From Candidatus Woesearchaeota archaeon (lineage in GTDB: Archaea > Nanobdellota > Nanobdellia > Woesearchaeales > UBA12501), in assembly GCA_030651375.1 (NCBI GenBank), contig JAUSFM010000011.1, forward strand, positions 50,221-114,220: 64,000 nucleotides of DNA. Direction: 5' to 3'. Both the position numbers and the translations under genes were made by a program. Numbering within the stretch: the first letter of the stretch is position 1; each line of letters begins with the position of its first letter. Below are positions 15,170 through 24,538 of the stretch, in pieces. Below the pieces are notes generated by a model, which saw only the letters and a list, made by a program, of their open reading frames with translations, did not search any database and was not told where the DNA came from.

Positions 15170-17320
15170 ATGTGCGGCATCCTTGCATTATTTGGAACGT
15201 GGAAAACAAATGATATTATCACGGCGTTTGAGAAGATTGAACACCGCGGACAAGACAGCTACGGCTTTGTTGATGACGAAGAGGAATTTCACGCGAAAAA
15301 GAAAGAGGGATTTTTCAGTCAGCTGCGAAAAAAACCAACACACAAAAACATTGTCCTCCACAACCTCCATGCGATTGTCGGACACTGTCCGCAGCCAATC
15401 AAAGAAGGAACTGCGGTGCTCGCCTTCAACGGCGAAATCTACAACTGGCGCATGCTAAATGAGATGTACCATTGCAATGCAGCCAATGACACCGAAGCCC
15501 TGTCCAATCTGCTCCAGCATCAAGGAGAAGAAAACACCATCGAATGCCTGAACGAGCTCGACGGTGTTTTTGCGTTCATCTTCAAAAACAACAACAAAAT
15601 AATTCTTGCACGGGACATCATCGGCGAAAAGCCGCTGTTTTACTGGCAGGGCGCACAAGGATTGGTTGCCGCATCTGAAAAAAAATGTATCCGTGCACTG
15701 GGCAAGGAGCCGGTTGAAGTGAACCCCCGCAAAGTTATCACCTATGACATTGAATCACAAAAGATAGAAACACAACGGCGGCCATTTTTTGAGGTAACAC
15801 CGGAACATAAAGATGCGTTTGAAACACTGAAACAAAAAACACAGCGCTTCATCGAACACGCTGTTGAAAAACGCCTGCCGAACAAGAGCCAAAAGATGGG
15901 CATCCTGTTTTCCGGCGGTGTTGACTCAACACTCCTCGCATGGCTCTGTAAAAAACAAGGCCGCGATTTTGTCTGCTACACCGCCGCATTGGAAGAGCCG
16001 GGAATGCAGCCGGCTCCAGATTTTGTCTCGGCGAAAAAAACTGCACACCAACTCGACTTTGAGCTAAAAAGCATAACCATTCCTGTTGGAAAAGTGCCCG
16101 ACTACCTCAAAAAAATTGTACCGCTCATTGAAGATGCAAATGTGGTGAAAGTCGGCGTGGCGATCCCTTTTTTTCTCGCTGCAGAGCAGGCAAAAAAAGA
16201 TGGTGTACGGATTTTATTTTCCGGCATCGGCAGCGAAGAACTTTTTGGGGGGTATGAGCGCCATGAAAAAGCGCACAATATCAACAAGGAATGTGTGTCT
16301 GGCCTGCTGAAGATGCACGAACGCGATCTATATCGAGATGACGTCGTTATGATGGCGCACACTATTGAACTGCGCGCGCCGTTCCTTGACAAAGAGCTGG
16401 TAGAATACGCACTCAAAATTCCGGCACTGTACAAAATAAGAGATGGAATCAAAAAATACATTCTTCGGTGCATTGCTGAACAAGAGGGAATGCCGCGTGA
16501 ATTCGCCTTCAGAAAAAAAGAAGCAGCGCAGTACGGCAGCCGGTTTGACCGCGCGCTCGAAAAGCTCGCGCGCCGCGAAAAGAAAACAAAGAGCCAGTAT
16601 CTTGCCCAGTTTTTGCCGCATGCAAACAAAAAGGTTGGCGTGCTGTTCAGCGGCGGCAAGGACAGCACGTATGCAGCGTGGCTGATGAAACAGCAAAATT
16701 ATGAAATTTCCTGTTTAATAACGCTCAAGAGCAAAAATCCAGACTCGTATATGTTCCACACGCCGAACATTCATCTGGTTGATACGCAGGCAGAAGCACT
16801 GGGCATTCCGCTGCTGGTTCAGGAGACTGAAGGAGAAAAAGAACACGAGCTTGCTGATTTGAAAAAAGCGATTGTGCAAGCACAAAAAAAGTATGGCATC
16901 GAAGGTGTTGTCACCGGCGCACTCGCATCAAGCTACCAGCGCGACCGGATTGAAAAAGTGTGCGACGAACTGGGGCTGACGGTGTTCTCGCCGCTGTGGC
17001 ACAAGGACCAAGAACAGGAACTGCACGAAATTCTTGACGCGGGATTTTCGTTTATTATAGTGAAGGTTGCGAGCGAAGGGCTTGACAAAACGTGGCTGGG
17101 ACGAGTGATTACCGAAAAGGATATAAACCGCCTCGTTGAACTGAATAAAAAAACTGGCCTGAACATTGCGTTTGAAGGCGGCGAGGCAGAAACGCTGATG
17201 ATTGATGGGCCGCTGTTTAAGAAACGAATTGAGATTGAAGAAAGTGAAATTGTTGAAGAGAGCACGAATTGCGCGCAGATGGTTATAAAGAAAACCACAC
17301 TGGTTTCTAAAGCCACTTAA
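15170..17320 (+). CDS. Fusion: glutamine-hydrolysing asparagine synthetase (AsnB) + diphthine-ammonia ligase (Dph6)
   Basis: The 716-aa protein starts at Met-Cys, so Cys2 is the class II glutaminase nucleophile; HRGQDSYG and FNGEIYNW complete that domain (1-200). The AsnB synthetase domain (215-480) has GILFSGGVDSTLLAWL and FSGIGSEELFGGYERHE. A second ATP-pyrophosphatase domain begins near 490 (VGVLFSGGKDSTYAAWLMK) and carries the Dph6/MJ0570 signature GALASSYQRDRIEKVCDELG and FSPLWHKDQEQEL. Dph6 amidates diphthine on EF2. All three active sites look intact, so glutamine-derived ammonia might feed the Dph6 domain (inference). TATA TTTAAAAACC lies at 15138-15147. The stop overlaps the convergent lipoprotein gene by 14 bp. 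Confidence 0.88.
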   Translation: MCGILALFGTWKTNDIITAFEKIEHRGQDSYGFVDDEEEFHAKKKEGFFSQLRKKPTHKNIVLHNLHAIVGHCPQPIKEGTAVLAFNGEIYNWRMLNEMYHCNAANDTEALSNLLQHQGEENTIECLNELDGVFAFIFKNNNKIILARDIIGEKPLFYWQGAQGLVAASEKKCIRALGKEPVEVNPRKVITYDIESQKIETQRRPFFEVTPEHKDAFETLKQKTQRFIEHAVEKRLPNKSQKMGILFSGGVDSTLLAWLCKKQGRDFVCYTAALEEPGMQPAPDFVSAKKTAHQLDFELKSITIPVGKVPDYLKKIVPLIEDANVVKVGVAIPFFLAAEQAKKDGVRILFSGIGSEELFGGYERHEKAHNINKECVSGLLKMHERDLYRDDVVMMAHTIELRAPFLDKELVEYALKIPALYKIRDGIKKYILRCIAEQEGMPREFAFRKKEAAQYGSRFDRALEKLARREKKTKSQYLAQFLPHANKKVGVLFSGGKDSTYAAWLMKQQNYEISCLITLKSKNPDSYMFHTPNIHLVDTQAEALGIPLLVQETEGEKEHELADLKKAIVQAQKKYGIEGVVTGALASSYQRDRIEKVCDELGLTVFSPLWHKDQEQELHEILDAGFSFIIVKVASEGLDKTWLGRVITEKDINRLVELNKKTGLNIAFEGGEAETLMIDGPLFKKRIEIEESEIVEESTNCAQMVIKKTTLVSKAT

Positions 17321-17966
17321 TCTCCAAGCTTTCAAACTGGTCAATCGGCTTGAATTTCTTGGTGTGTGTTCCATAGTAGCTGCGGGGTGATTCGTATTTC
17401 TTGTAGAATTTCAGTGTGAGGGTTTTGTCACGCTCAATGTTGCTGAACAGAATGCTGACGGGGAATTCTTTCACCAGTTTCATGCCGGGAGGAATTGTTG
17501 GCAGCGTGAAATCTTGTTCAATCATTTGTTCACTGCCCTGCACATCAGCCTTGTCAAACGTCAGGCGAACCATGGGTGTGATGTCTTGTTTTTCGATGTT
17601 GCGAAACACCAGCGTCATTTCACGCAACTCTCCGCGGTCTCTGCTGATGCGCTGGAATTTCATTTTTTGGATAGTCAAATAGTCTTGCGGCTCAAGCGGA
17701 TCGATAACAAAGATGCCTTTTTCCGGCTCTTCAACACCGGGAAGGTCTTTGGGAATGGCAATTTCTTCAGGAGGAAAAGGACGAGAAGGTACCGGTGGCC
17801 GTGCCTGCGTCGGTGGGATTGGCACGGCGGGTTGAGCGGCAACCTGTTGCTGCTGGGCATTCTGTTGCCCGACAACAGGTGGTTGAGATATGCTTTCTTT
17901 TTGCATAAGGCGCAGGCAGCCGCCGAGAAGGACAACCACCAACAGGAGGAATAAAAATCGTTTCAT
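17307..17966 (-). CDS. Lipoprotein with Pro/Gln-rich linker
   Basis: The 219-aa protein starts MKRFLFLLLVVVLLGGCLRL, a signal peptide with lipobox L-G-G-C at Cys17. Residues 25-80 are low-complexity Q/A/P. From about 90 to 215 it is beta-rich (DPLEPQDYLTIQKMKFQRIS, LREMTLVFRNIEKQDITPMV), resembling Ig-like or FxLYD-type extracellular domains. It is 8 bp downstream of the small membrane protein at 17974-18285 and probably in one unit with it. Function unknown. Confidence 0.65.
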   Translation of the reverse strand: MKRFLFLLLVVVLLGGCLRLMQKESISQPPVVGQQNAQQQQVAAQPAVPIPPTQARPPVPSRPFPPEEIAIPKDLPGVEEPEKGIFVIDPLEPQDYLTIQKMKFQRISRDRGELREMTLVFRNIEKQDITPMVRLTFDKADVQGSEQMIEQDFTLPTIPPGMKLVKEFPVSILFSNIERDKTLTLKFYKKYESPRSYYGTHTKKFKPIDQFESLEIKWL

Positions 17967-17973
17967 GGTACAC

Positions 17974-18285
17974 CTATTTTTTTGTGTGCTGTTTTTTGTT
18001 TATTAATTTTGTGAGCATGTGTTCTGTCTTTTTGTTCCCATATTTTGGAAGCAACTGGTCTTCCATCGCGCGCCGCTTCAGCATGGCAGGGTCATGGGCA
18101 TGGGAATATTTTTGTGCCAAATCAGGGGGCGTACGCTGCGCATGGCCGAGCATGGCTGCCTTTATTTTTTTTGCAAGGATAACAAGGTAGCGGTAGAAAA
18201 TCTGCACCAGCACAAAGAGCACCAGCAGGCCGAGAATACCAATAAGAAGCCATTTTAATGAATCGCCAAAAAGCAGTTCGGTCAC
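17974..18285 (-). CDS. Small single-pass membrane protein
   Basis: One long hydrophobic segment (SLKWLLIGILGLLVLFVLVQ, then IFYRYLVIL) is followed by a basic, helical cytoplasmic tail to KKQHTKK. The ORF extends to 18342, but a minus-strand TATA (ACTTTATTAACG, about 18314-18325) and GGTGATAG upstream favour GTG at 18285 (103 aa). ATG 18342 (122 aa) would instead add the N-terminal MLLPQTLLTHFFLSFVVIGV. Function unknown; likely an operon with the lipoprotein. Confidence 0.55.
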   Translation of the reverse strand: MTELLFGDSLKWLLIGILGLLVLFVLVQIFYRYLVILAKKIKAAMLGHAQRTPPDLAQKYSHAHDPAMLKRRAMEDQLLPKYGNKKTEHMLTKLINKKQHTKK

Positions 18286-18371
18286 ACCTATCACCACGAA
18301 TGATAAAAAGAAGTGCGTTAATAAAGTTTGTGGTAGCAACATTTAAAAACCATCATAAAAACCAGTCGCCT

Positions 18372-19853
18372 ATGGCTCCTGAATCTGAACACGACCACCC
18401 CGCAGGGCCTCCGTCCTGCATTACCAAAATCTCCGACGAAGTCTGGGAAATTCCAACCAGCTACAAGAAAGGAATGCTCGTTCCTGCTCGAATTTTCGCC
18501 ACAAAAAAATTGTTGGACCAGATGGACGCCGGCGTGTTTGACCAAGTCACCAACGTCGCGTGCCTGCCCGGCATTAAAAATTACGCGTACTGCATGCCTG
18601 ACGGCCATTGGGGCTACGGATTTCCCATTGGCGGTGTTGCGGCATTTGACCCGGAAAATGGTATCATCAGCCCGGGTGGAATTGGTTTTGACATCAACTG
18701 CGGCGTACGCGTGGTCAGAACAAATCTCACCCTTGAAGAAGTCCAGCCAAAAATAAAAGAGCTCGTCAATCATCTTTTTGAGCGCGTGCCCTGCGGCGTC
18801 GGCTGCAAGGGATTCATCAAGCCAACCAAGGAAGAGTTCAAGGAGCTCGTCACCCGAGGCGCAGTATGGGCAGTTGAGCACGGCTTTGGCTGGAAAGAAG
18901 ACATCGAGCGCATTGAAGAAAACGGCTGCATCAAAAGTGCGGACGCCTCAAAAATTACCGACCGCGCCATCGCTCGTGGATACGAGCAGATTGGCACGCT
19001 GGGCAGTGGCAATCATTATCTTGAAATCCAGTATGTCAAGGAAATATTCGACAAAAAGGTCGCAGAAAAATTTGGCATCACCAACGAAAACCAAATCTGT
19101 GTCATGATTCACTGCGGCAGCAGGGGATTTGGCCATCAGGTTGCAACGGATTACCTCAAAATTTTTGCTGACGCGATGCCACGATACGGCATCACGATTC
19201 CTGACCGAGAACTTGCCTGCGCGCCATTCAAAACAAAAGAAGGGCAGGACTATTACGCAGCCATGGCCTGCGCCGCAAACCTCGCGTTCTGCAACCGGCA
19301 GGTTATCATGCACCGCGTGCGGGAATGTTTTTCGAAAGTATTTGGCAAGAGCGCAGAAGAACTGGGTATGCATTTAGTATATGATGTAGCGCACAACATT
19401 GCCAAGCTGGAAGACCACATTATTGACGGCAAAAAAACAAAGCTCCTTGTCCATCGCAAGGGCGCAACGCGCTGTTTCGGCCCGGGCAGGGAAGAAATTC
19501 CGGAGCTGTACAGAAAAGTCGGCCAGCCCGTGCTCATCGGCGGCTCCATGGAAACCGGATCATATATTCTTGTTGGAACAAAAAAAGCAGAGCAGGAAAC
19601 CTTCGGCAGCACATGCCACGGCGCTGGCAGAACCATGTCGCGCGCCAAGGCAAAAAAAACAGTTCGGGGAGAACAGCTGCAGAAAGACATGGAAAAACAC
19701 GGCATTTATGTCAAGGCAGTATCCATGTCTGGCCTCGCCGAAGAAGCAGGGCTTGCATACAAAAACATTTCTGATGTCATTGAAACAATGCATGAGAGCG
19801 GTGTGTCAACAAAAGTGGCGCTGCTCAAGCCGATTGGGAATGTGAAGGGATAA
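18372..19853 (+). CDS. rtcB: RNA-splicing ligase RtcB
   Basis: The protein has 493 residues from ATG 18372; a longer frame from 18258 lies upstream of the TATA-like CATTTAAAAACC at 18341-18352. Family motifs: GVAAFDPENGIISPGGIGFD, INCGVR (Mn-ligand Cys), CMIHCGSRGFGHQ, YDVAHNIAK, the conserved IGGSMETGSY and the C-terminal STCHGAGRTMSRAKAK (GMP-binding His). It ligates 2',3'-cyclic phosphate or 3'-phosphate RNA ends to 5'-OH ends using GTP and Mn2+, and seals tRNA halves after intron removal. No intein is present, unlike several archaeal rtcB genes. The archaeal length is normal. Confidence 0.96.
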   Translation: MAPESEHDHPAGPPSCITKISDEVWEIPTSYKKGMLVPARIFATKKLLDQMDAGVFDQVTNVACLPGIKNYAYCMPDGHWGYGFPIGGVAAFDPENGIISPGGIGFDINCGVRVVRTNLTLEEVQPKIKELVNHLFERVPCGVGCKGFIKPTKEEFKELVTRGAVWAVEHGFGWKEDIERIEENGCIKSADASKITDRAIARGYEQIGTLGSGNHYLEIQYVKEIFDKKVAEKFGITNENQICVMIHCGSRGFGHQVATDYLKIFADAMPRYGITIPDRELACAPFKTKEGQDYYAAMACAANLAFCNRQVIMHRVRECFSKVFGKSAEELGMHLVYDVAHNIAKLEDHIIDGKKTKLLVHRKGATRCFGPGREEIPELYRKVGQPVLIGGSMETGSYILVGTKKAEQETFGSTCHGAGRTMSRAKAKKTVRGEQLQKDMEKHGIYVKAVSMSGLAEEAGLAYKNISDVIETMHESGVSTKVALLKPIGNVKG

Positions 19854-19873
19854 GAAATAAAGAGGGACCGACC

Positions 19874-21196
19874 ATGTGGTTTGTAATCCACAAAAAGAGG
19901 ATAGCAAAGAATAGTTTCTTGTTCTTGATTTCTCTTGTTGTTTGCTTGGTCATGGTGGAAGTTGGGTTTCGCCTGTTCTATCCACAGCCGCTGTTTGACG
20001 AGTGCAATCCCGACCATCCGGATTGGCCACACCCGCTGTTTATTTCTGATGCGTTGCTTGGACATGTTCCCCGACAAAATGGAACATGGTGCCTACACCA
20101 GCCGGACACGAACAAAAAAATAATCATCCACACGAACAACAAAGGCCTTCGCGCAAACCGGGAATTTAACTACACGAAACCGGCAAATACGCTCCGGATA
20201 CTGGTATTTGGTGATTCATTTGTCTGGAGCGCAAACCTTGCTGATGAAGAAACATTTTCTGCACAACTCGAAAACGAAATAAAAAAAATCCTGCAGGAGC
20301 GAGGAAACGATACAACCCAAGTAGAGATTATACCTTTTGGCGTCGGGGCATATGGTCCACAGCAAAGCTACCTTCGGTATACTTCAGAAGGAAAAAAGTA
20401 TGCTGCTGATCTTGTCCTCTTTCTTTTTTACCAGAATGATTTTACTGACCTCTTTGATGAGAAGGCGCAGTATCCACGTCCGTGGGTTGCGTTTAGGGAA
20501 GAGAACGGCACCATGGCCGCCCATATTTCTTCGGCAGAAGAGGTGGTAAGTGAAATAAGAAATGAAAGTGGAAATAAAATGTTTCCGTATTTCATGGATG
20601 ATTACCGCCAGCCAAAAACAACACCGCGGTGGTATAAACGGTTCTTTCTTTCGCATTCCCATTTGATGGTATTTATGAACAACATACGAGAGATGAGAAA
20701 TAAAAAAAGTTCAGAGGAAGAGATAGGCCTCTTGTTCAAAGAGATGAGCACATTAAACGCGGATTTGCTAAAACAATTTGAGAAAGAAGGAGATGATGGA
20801 GCACGGTTTGTTTCTGCGGCCAAGCAACTCTCATTCCTTATAGGGCATTTTTCACAGGCGGTTAAACATAATACGTCAGCATTCGCACTCGTTAACATTC
20901 CCAGCGTGCACCAAGTCCAAGATGCCTATTTGAAAATTATTGCTGACCGGATTACTGATTTCCCATCGAGAGAAAAACGTATGGCAAATTATGTGTTAAA
21001 CGAAACTGCGGCAAACAACAGCATACCGTATGTTGACCTAACGAAGCTGGCGTATGAACACCAAAATAAATTTTACCATAGGACTGACAACCATTGGTCG
21101 CCTCGAGGGGTTGAAGTGTCAGCAGCATACGTTGCTGAACAACTTGACGAACAGGGACTACTGAAGGAACGTGCAAAAGTGAAGGATACGAGGTGA
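19874..21196 (+). CDS. Membrane-anchored SGNH hydrolase / AlgJ-like acyltransferase, paralogue 1
   Basis: The 440-aa protein has one N-terminal TM segment (NSFLFLISLVVCLVMVEVGF) and then an extracytoplasmic SGNH domain: block I LRILVFGDSFVWSANL near residue 110-125 (nucleophile Ser), block III-like FLFYQNDFTD, and catalytic Asp/His in RTDNHWSPRGVEVSA near 400. The D-x-H-W-S-P-x-G form is that of AlgJ/AlgX-type O-acetyl transfer or esterase proteins. It shares the N-terminal QPDTNKKI.I.TNNKG block and overall layout with the next gene (tandem duplication). It starts 20 bp after rtcB and lies opposite the carbamoyltransferase operon. Confidence 0.72.
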   Translation: MWFVIHKKRIAKNSFLFLISLVVCLVMVEVGFRLFYPQPLFDECNPDHPDWPHPLFISDALLGHVPRQNGTWCLHQPDTNKKIIIHTNNKGLRANREFNYTKPANTLRILVFGDSFVWSANLADEETFSAQLENEIKKILQERGNDTTQVEIIPFGVGAYGPQQSYLRYTSEGKKYAADLVLFLFYQNDFTDLFDEKAQYPRPWVAFREENGTMAAHISSAEEVVSEIRNESGNKMFPYFMDDYRQPKTTPRWYKRFFLSHSHLMVFMNNIREMRNKKSSEEEIGLLFKEMSTLNADLLKQFEKEGDDGARFVSAAKQLSFLIGHFSQAVKHNTSAFALVNIPSVHQVQDAYLKIIADRITDFPSREKRMANYVLNETAANNSIPYVDLTKLAYEHQNKFYHRTDNHWSPRGVEVSAAYVAEQLDEQGLLKERAKVKDTR

Positions 21197-21205
21197 CAAC
21201 GCACC

Positions 21206-22549
21206 ATGCAGATTGTAATCAAGAAAAAGAAGATAGCAAAGAATAGTGTGCTTTTCTGTATGACTCTTGTTCTGTGCTTTATGCTATTAGAAGCTGGCTT
21301 TCGGATTTTTGCCCCGCAGCCATTGTACGACAAATGCACCCCTGCCCACCCACAAGGAATTGGCAGATTGAGTATGTCTGACAACCTTCTTGGCCACACC
21401 ACACGGCCCAACCTCCAAGGATGCCTTTACCAGCCGGACACCAACAAAAAAATAAAAATAACAACCAACAACAAAGGACAGCGAACAAAACAGGAATATG
21501 CGTATAAAAAACCGCAAAATACGACCCGTATTCTTCTGTTTGGGGACTCATTTATTCTTGCTGATATGCTGGATGATACTCAAACATTTCAGGTAAAACT
21601 TCAGGAAGAAATAGAAAAAATTCTCAAACAAAAATATAAAAACCCGCCGGCCATCGAGGTTATACCCTTTGGCATGGGTTCCTATGGAACGCAACAAAGC
21701 TATTTAACATATTTTACTGAAGGAAAGAAATATGAGTTTGACGTTGCACTGTATCTTTTTTATCAAAATGATGTTACTGATTCTTTTATTTCATCAGAAA
21801 CCAATTACCCCCGGCCGGTTATGAAGGTCAGCGAACAGAAAGCAGAGTTCGCAACGGCGCGCCAGGTATTTGAGGGAGAGAAAACAAAGGATAACCAACA
21901 GCCATTTGCTCTTTTTTTTAATGAACAGAATGTCCCTATTCCGCATCCGTCGTGGCATAAACGGTTCTTTCTCGCCCATTCGCACCTGTTCAGCTTTGCA
22001 GACCGCACAATTGCGCATAGGCAATCAGCAAAAGAAGAAAAAGATTCTGAATTTAATCGATTGGTATCAAAAGTAGCACTTATGGACGACCAGTTGATTA
22101 GGCTTGAAATGAAAAAAAGGCCGAAGATGCAGGAGATGATACCTCAAGTTTCGGCAATTATCGGAACCTTCAACTACGAAGTCAAAAAGGCGAATGCACA
22201 GTTTGTCCTGATAAATATTCCTAGTGTGTACCAAGCTCAGACTCGGTTTCGGCAGCGAATTGTTGAAGGAGTGAAACAGGCAAAGAACCTGCCCGAGGAA
22301 TTGGAGTATATGCGAACAAAAAATGAAGAGAATCTTTTTGGAGCGCCAAGAAAAAATGTATTCCTTGATGGTACAGCAGAACGGTACGATATTCCGTACA
22401 TTGACCTGTTACCGATTGCAGAAAAATATGAGAATACGTTTTATTTTAAAACTGACGATCATTGGTCGCCGGTTGGCGCTGCTGTTTCAGCGCAGTATGT
22501 CGCAAAAAAACTTGACGCACTCAAGCTACTCTCTCATAACAGTGGATAG
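21206..22549 (+). CDS. Membrane-anchored SGNH hydrolase / AlgJ-like acyltransferase, paralogue 2
   Basis: The 447-aa tandem paralogue of the preceding gene has a TM helix (NSVLFCMTLVLCFMLLEAGF), block I RILLFGDSFILADMLDD, YLFYQNDVTDSF, and a catalytic pair in KTDDHWSPVGAAVSAQYVAKKL. The two starts are 9 bp apart from stop to ATG, so they are one transcript. Its 3' end overlaps the convergent DUF5989 gene by 16 bp. Substrate is unknown; modification of an exported glycan or small molecule is inferred from the carbamoyltransferase neighbour. Confidence 0.72.
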   Translation: MQIVIKKKKIAKNSVLFCMTLVLCFMLLEAGFRIFAPQPLYDKCTPAHPQGIGRLSMSDNLLGHTTRPNLQGCLYQPDTNKKIKITTNNKGQRTKQEYAYKKPQNTTRILLFGDSFILADMLDDTQTFQVKLQEEIEKILKQKYKNPPAIEVIPFGMGSYGTQQSYLTYFTEGKKYEFDVALYLFYQNDVTDSFISSETNYPRPVMKVSEQKAEFATARQVFEGEKTKDNQQPFALFFNEQNVPIPHPSWHKRFFLAHSHLFSFADRTIAHRQSAKEEKDSEFNRLVSKVALMDDQLIRLEMKKRPKMQEMIPQVSAIIGTFNYEVKKANAQFVLINIPSVYQAQTRFRQRIVEGVKQAKNLPEELEYMRTKNEENLFGAPRKNVFLDGTAERYDIPYIDLLPIAEKYENTFYFKTDDHWSPVGAAVSAQYVAKKLDALKLLSHNSG

Positions 22550-22689
22550 ATCATTGACGAGATAACCGTTGTTTGGCTCATCACAATAAGAGCACTGAGA
22601 AGAACCAACATGATAAGGATGGGTGTCAGCCACCAGACTTTTCGAACTTTCAGAAAATCCCAGAGTTCGCCAAGGAAAGAACGGTTCAT
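22534..22689 (-). CDS. DUF5989-family small membrane protein
   Basis: This 51-aa ORF reads MNRSFLGELWDFLKVRKVWW and then LTPILIMLVLLSALIVMSQT before ending ..SSMIYPLL. The E-x-W-x-F-L-x-x-R-K-x-W-W-L-x-P-I start plus one TM helix and a Y-x-L end is the DUF5989 pattern. Members are typically found beside NodU/CmcH carbamoyltransferases and SxtJ-like proteins. It is the last gene of the minus-strand operon, 62 bp after the carbamoyltransferase. Role unknown. Confidence 0.75.
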   Translation of the reverse strand: MNRSFLGELWDFLKVRKVWWLTPILIMLVLLSALIVMSQTTVISSMIYPLL

Positions 22690-22751
22690 TGAAATGAGAA
22701 TAAAAACAGGGATTTATTAATGTTACGAATCCAACGCTGATTAATTCGACA

Positions 22752-24524
22752 TCAATCCTTCGCCTGTTTCTCGCTGTCCCACATATCCTGCGGATTGTCT
22801 GTCCGTTTAATCAGAAACGTATCCATAACGAGATAATCAATGCCGGTTCCCATCATACATGTGTATGCGTCTTGCGGCGTGCAGACAATGGGCTCGCCGC
22901 GAATATTGAATGAGGTGTTCACCAAAATGGGAACGCCAGAAATTGCCCCAAATGATTTGATAAGATCATAGTAGAGAGGATTCTGTTCTCGCCGAATTGT
23001 CTGAAGGCGTCCGCTGCCATCAACATGCGTCACTGCGGGAAGGCGCGCCTGCCATTCTTTTTTGATAGGATACACCATCAGCATGAAATCAGTGGCAGGT
23101 GAAAGGGGCACGTCGCAGTCAAAGTACGCCGGTGCATCTTCAGCACACACAACTGGTGCAAACGGCCTGAAGCCCTCGCGGTGCTTGACTTTTTCATTGA
23201 GAATACGCTTCATGCTTTTATGGCACGGGTTTGAAAGAATGCTTCGCGCACCGAGTGCACGCGGCCCCCATTCCATGTGCCCTTGAAACCAGCCAATGAC
23301 ATTGTTCTTGGCAAGGAGCTGAGCAGTGGTTGCAATAAGTTTGTCAGTGTCCGCAAAGGATTGGTACTGAACCTTGTTTGAGTCGAGAAACTGTTTGATG
23401 TTGGCTGAAGTAAATGCCGGGCCAAGATAGGCATGCGTCTGGACAAATGCCCGCTTTTTCCGGAGCAGAGCGTGATAGACGTAGGCCGCAGCGCCAATGC
23501 TGGTGCCGCCGTCACTTGAATTTGGCTGTATCCAGAGCTGTTTGAAGGGCGTGTTCCGAAGAATTTTTCCATTGCATACGCTGTTCAGCGCAACGCCGCC
23601 AGCAAGCACCACGGCATCTTTTTTAACAACTGAATGCACATGGCGAAGAATTTTGAACATAACTTCTTCAGTAATCAGCTGAAGCGCCGCAGCAATGTCT
23701 TTGTGCCGTTGGATGAGCGCTGATTCCTGCTTTCGCACCGGCCCACCGAGCAGTGCGCATAGTTTTTTTGACGGCATTCTATTCGAATAATGGAACTGAA
23801 AATACGAAAGATCAAGCTGATAACTACCATCCTCGTGGATGTCAATGACCTGCTTGAGTTTTTGATAGTACGGATTTTTTTGCGGGTCGGAGGTACCGTA
23901 GGGGCTTAATCCCATAATCTTGTACTCGGAATTGTTGACACTAAAGCCAAGATATGCAGTGATAGTTGAATACAAAAGACCAAGCGAATGGGGAAAACGA
24001 ATTTCTTTCAGAAGATGAATGTCCTTATCGTTTCCAACGCCATACGCTGTTGTCGTCCATTCACCAACGCCATCGATGGTCACAATTGCAGCGTCTTTGA
24101 ACGGGCTCACCAAAAAAGCGCTGGCAGCGTGCGCAAGATGGTGTTCAAGAAAAAAAATCGAGCCGCGGTAGCCAAGTTTCTTTCGGAGCAGTTTTGGCAC
24201 ATGGAGTTTTTCATGCAGCCATGAGGGAAGCGACTGAATAAAAATCTTCATGCTCAACGGAAAGGTCTCAAGCAACTGGAACAGGTACCGCTCAAGTTTG
24301 AGAAACGGCTTCTCATAAAAGCCAATATATGAGATGTCATGTATTGAAATCTTTTCGCTATCGAGGCAAAAATTGATTGCATTGATAGGGAAAGAGGCGT
24401 CGTGTTTTTTTCGCGTGAAACGCTCTTCTTCTGCCGCAGCAACAATGACGCCGTCCTTCAGCAGCGCTGCCGAGGAATCGTGGTAAAAACAGCTGATGCC
24501 AAGAATGTACGTGTGCGTGACCAT
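22752..24524 (-). CDS. Carbamoyltransferase, NodU/CmcH family
   Basis: The 590-aa protein has an N-terminal ASKHA/Kae1-like domain (ILGISCFYHDSSAALLKDGV, LEHHLAHAASAFLVSPFKDA, VTIDGVGEWTTTAYG, VLAGGVALNSVCNGKI) and a C-terminal domain with HMEWGPRALGARSILSNP, EGFRPFAPVV and the NTSFNIRGEPIVCTP block. These are the family signatures, and length is typical (550-620). Relatives transfer carbamoyl from carbamoyl phosphate, through an adenylate, to a hydroxyl on a sugar or natural product. It is flanked by SxtJ-like and DUF5989 membrane proteins and faces two SGNH proteins, so the product is probably an exported or surface molecule. The acceptor is unknown. Confidence 0.93.
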   Translation of the reverse strand: MVTHTYILGISCFYHDSSAALLKDGVIVAAAEEERFTRKKHDASFPINAINFCLDSEKISIHDISYIGFYEKPFLKLERYLFQLLETFPLSMKIFIQSLPSWLHEKLHVPKLLRKKLGYRGSIFFLEHHLAHAASAFLVSPFKDAAIVTIDGVGEWTTTAYGVGNDKDIHLLKEIRFPHSLGLLYSTITAYLGFSVNNSEYKIMGLSPYGTSDPQKNPYYQKLKQVIDIHEDGSYQLDLSYFQFHYSNRMPSKKLCALLGGPVRKQESALIQRHKDIAAALQLITEEVMFKILRHVHSVVKKDAVVLAGGVALNSVCNGKILRNTPFKQLWIQPNSSDGGTSIGAAAYVYHALLRKKRAFVQTHAYLGPAFTSANIKQFLDSNKVQYQSFADTDKLIATTAQLLAKNNVIGWFQGHMEWGPRALGARSILSNPCHKSMKRILNEKVKHREGFRPFAPVVCAEDAPAYFDCDVPLSPATDFMLMVYPIKKEWQARLPAVTHVDGSGRLQTIRREQNPLYYDLIKSFGAISGVPILVNTSFNIRGEPIVCTPQDAYTCMMGTGIDYLVMDTFLIKRTDNPQDMWDSEKQAKD

Positions 24525-24538
24525 ACGATTTCTCCGCC

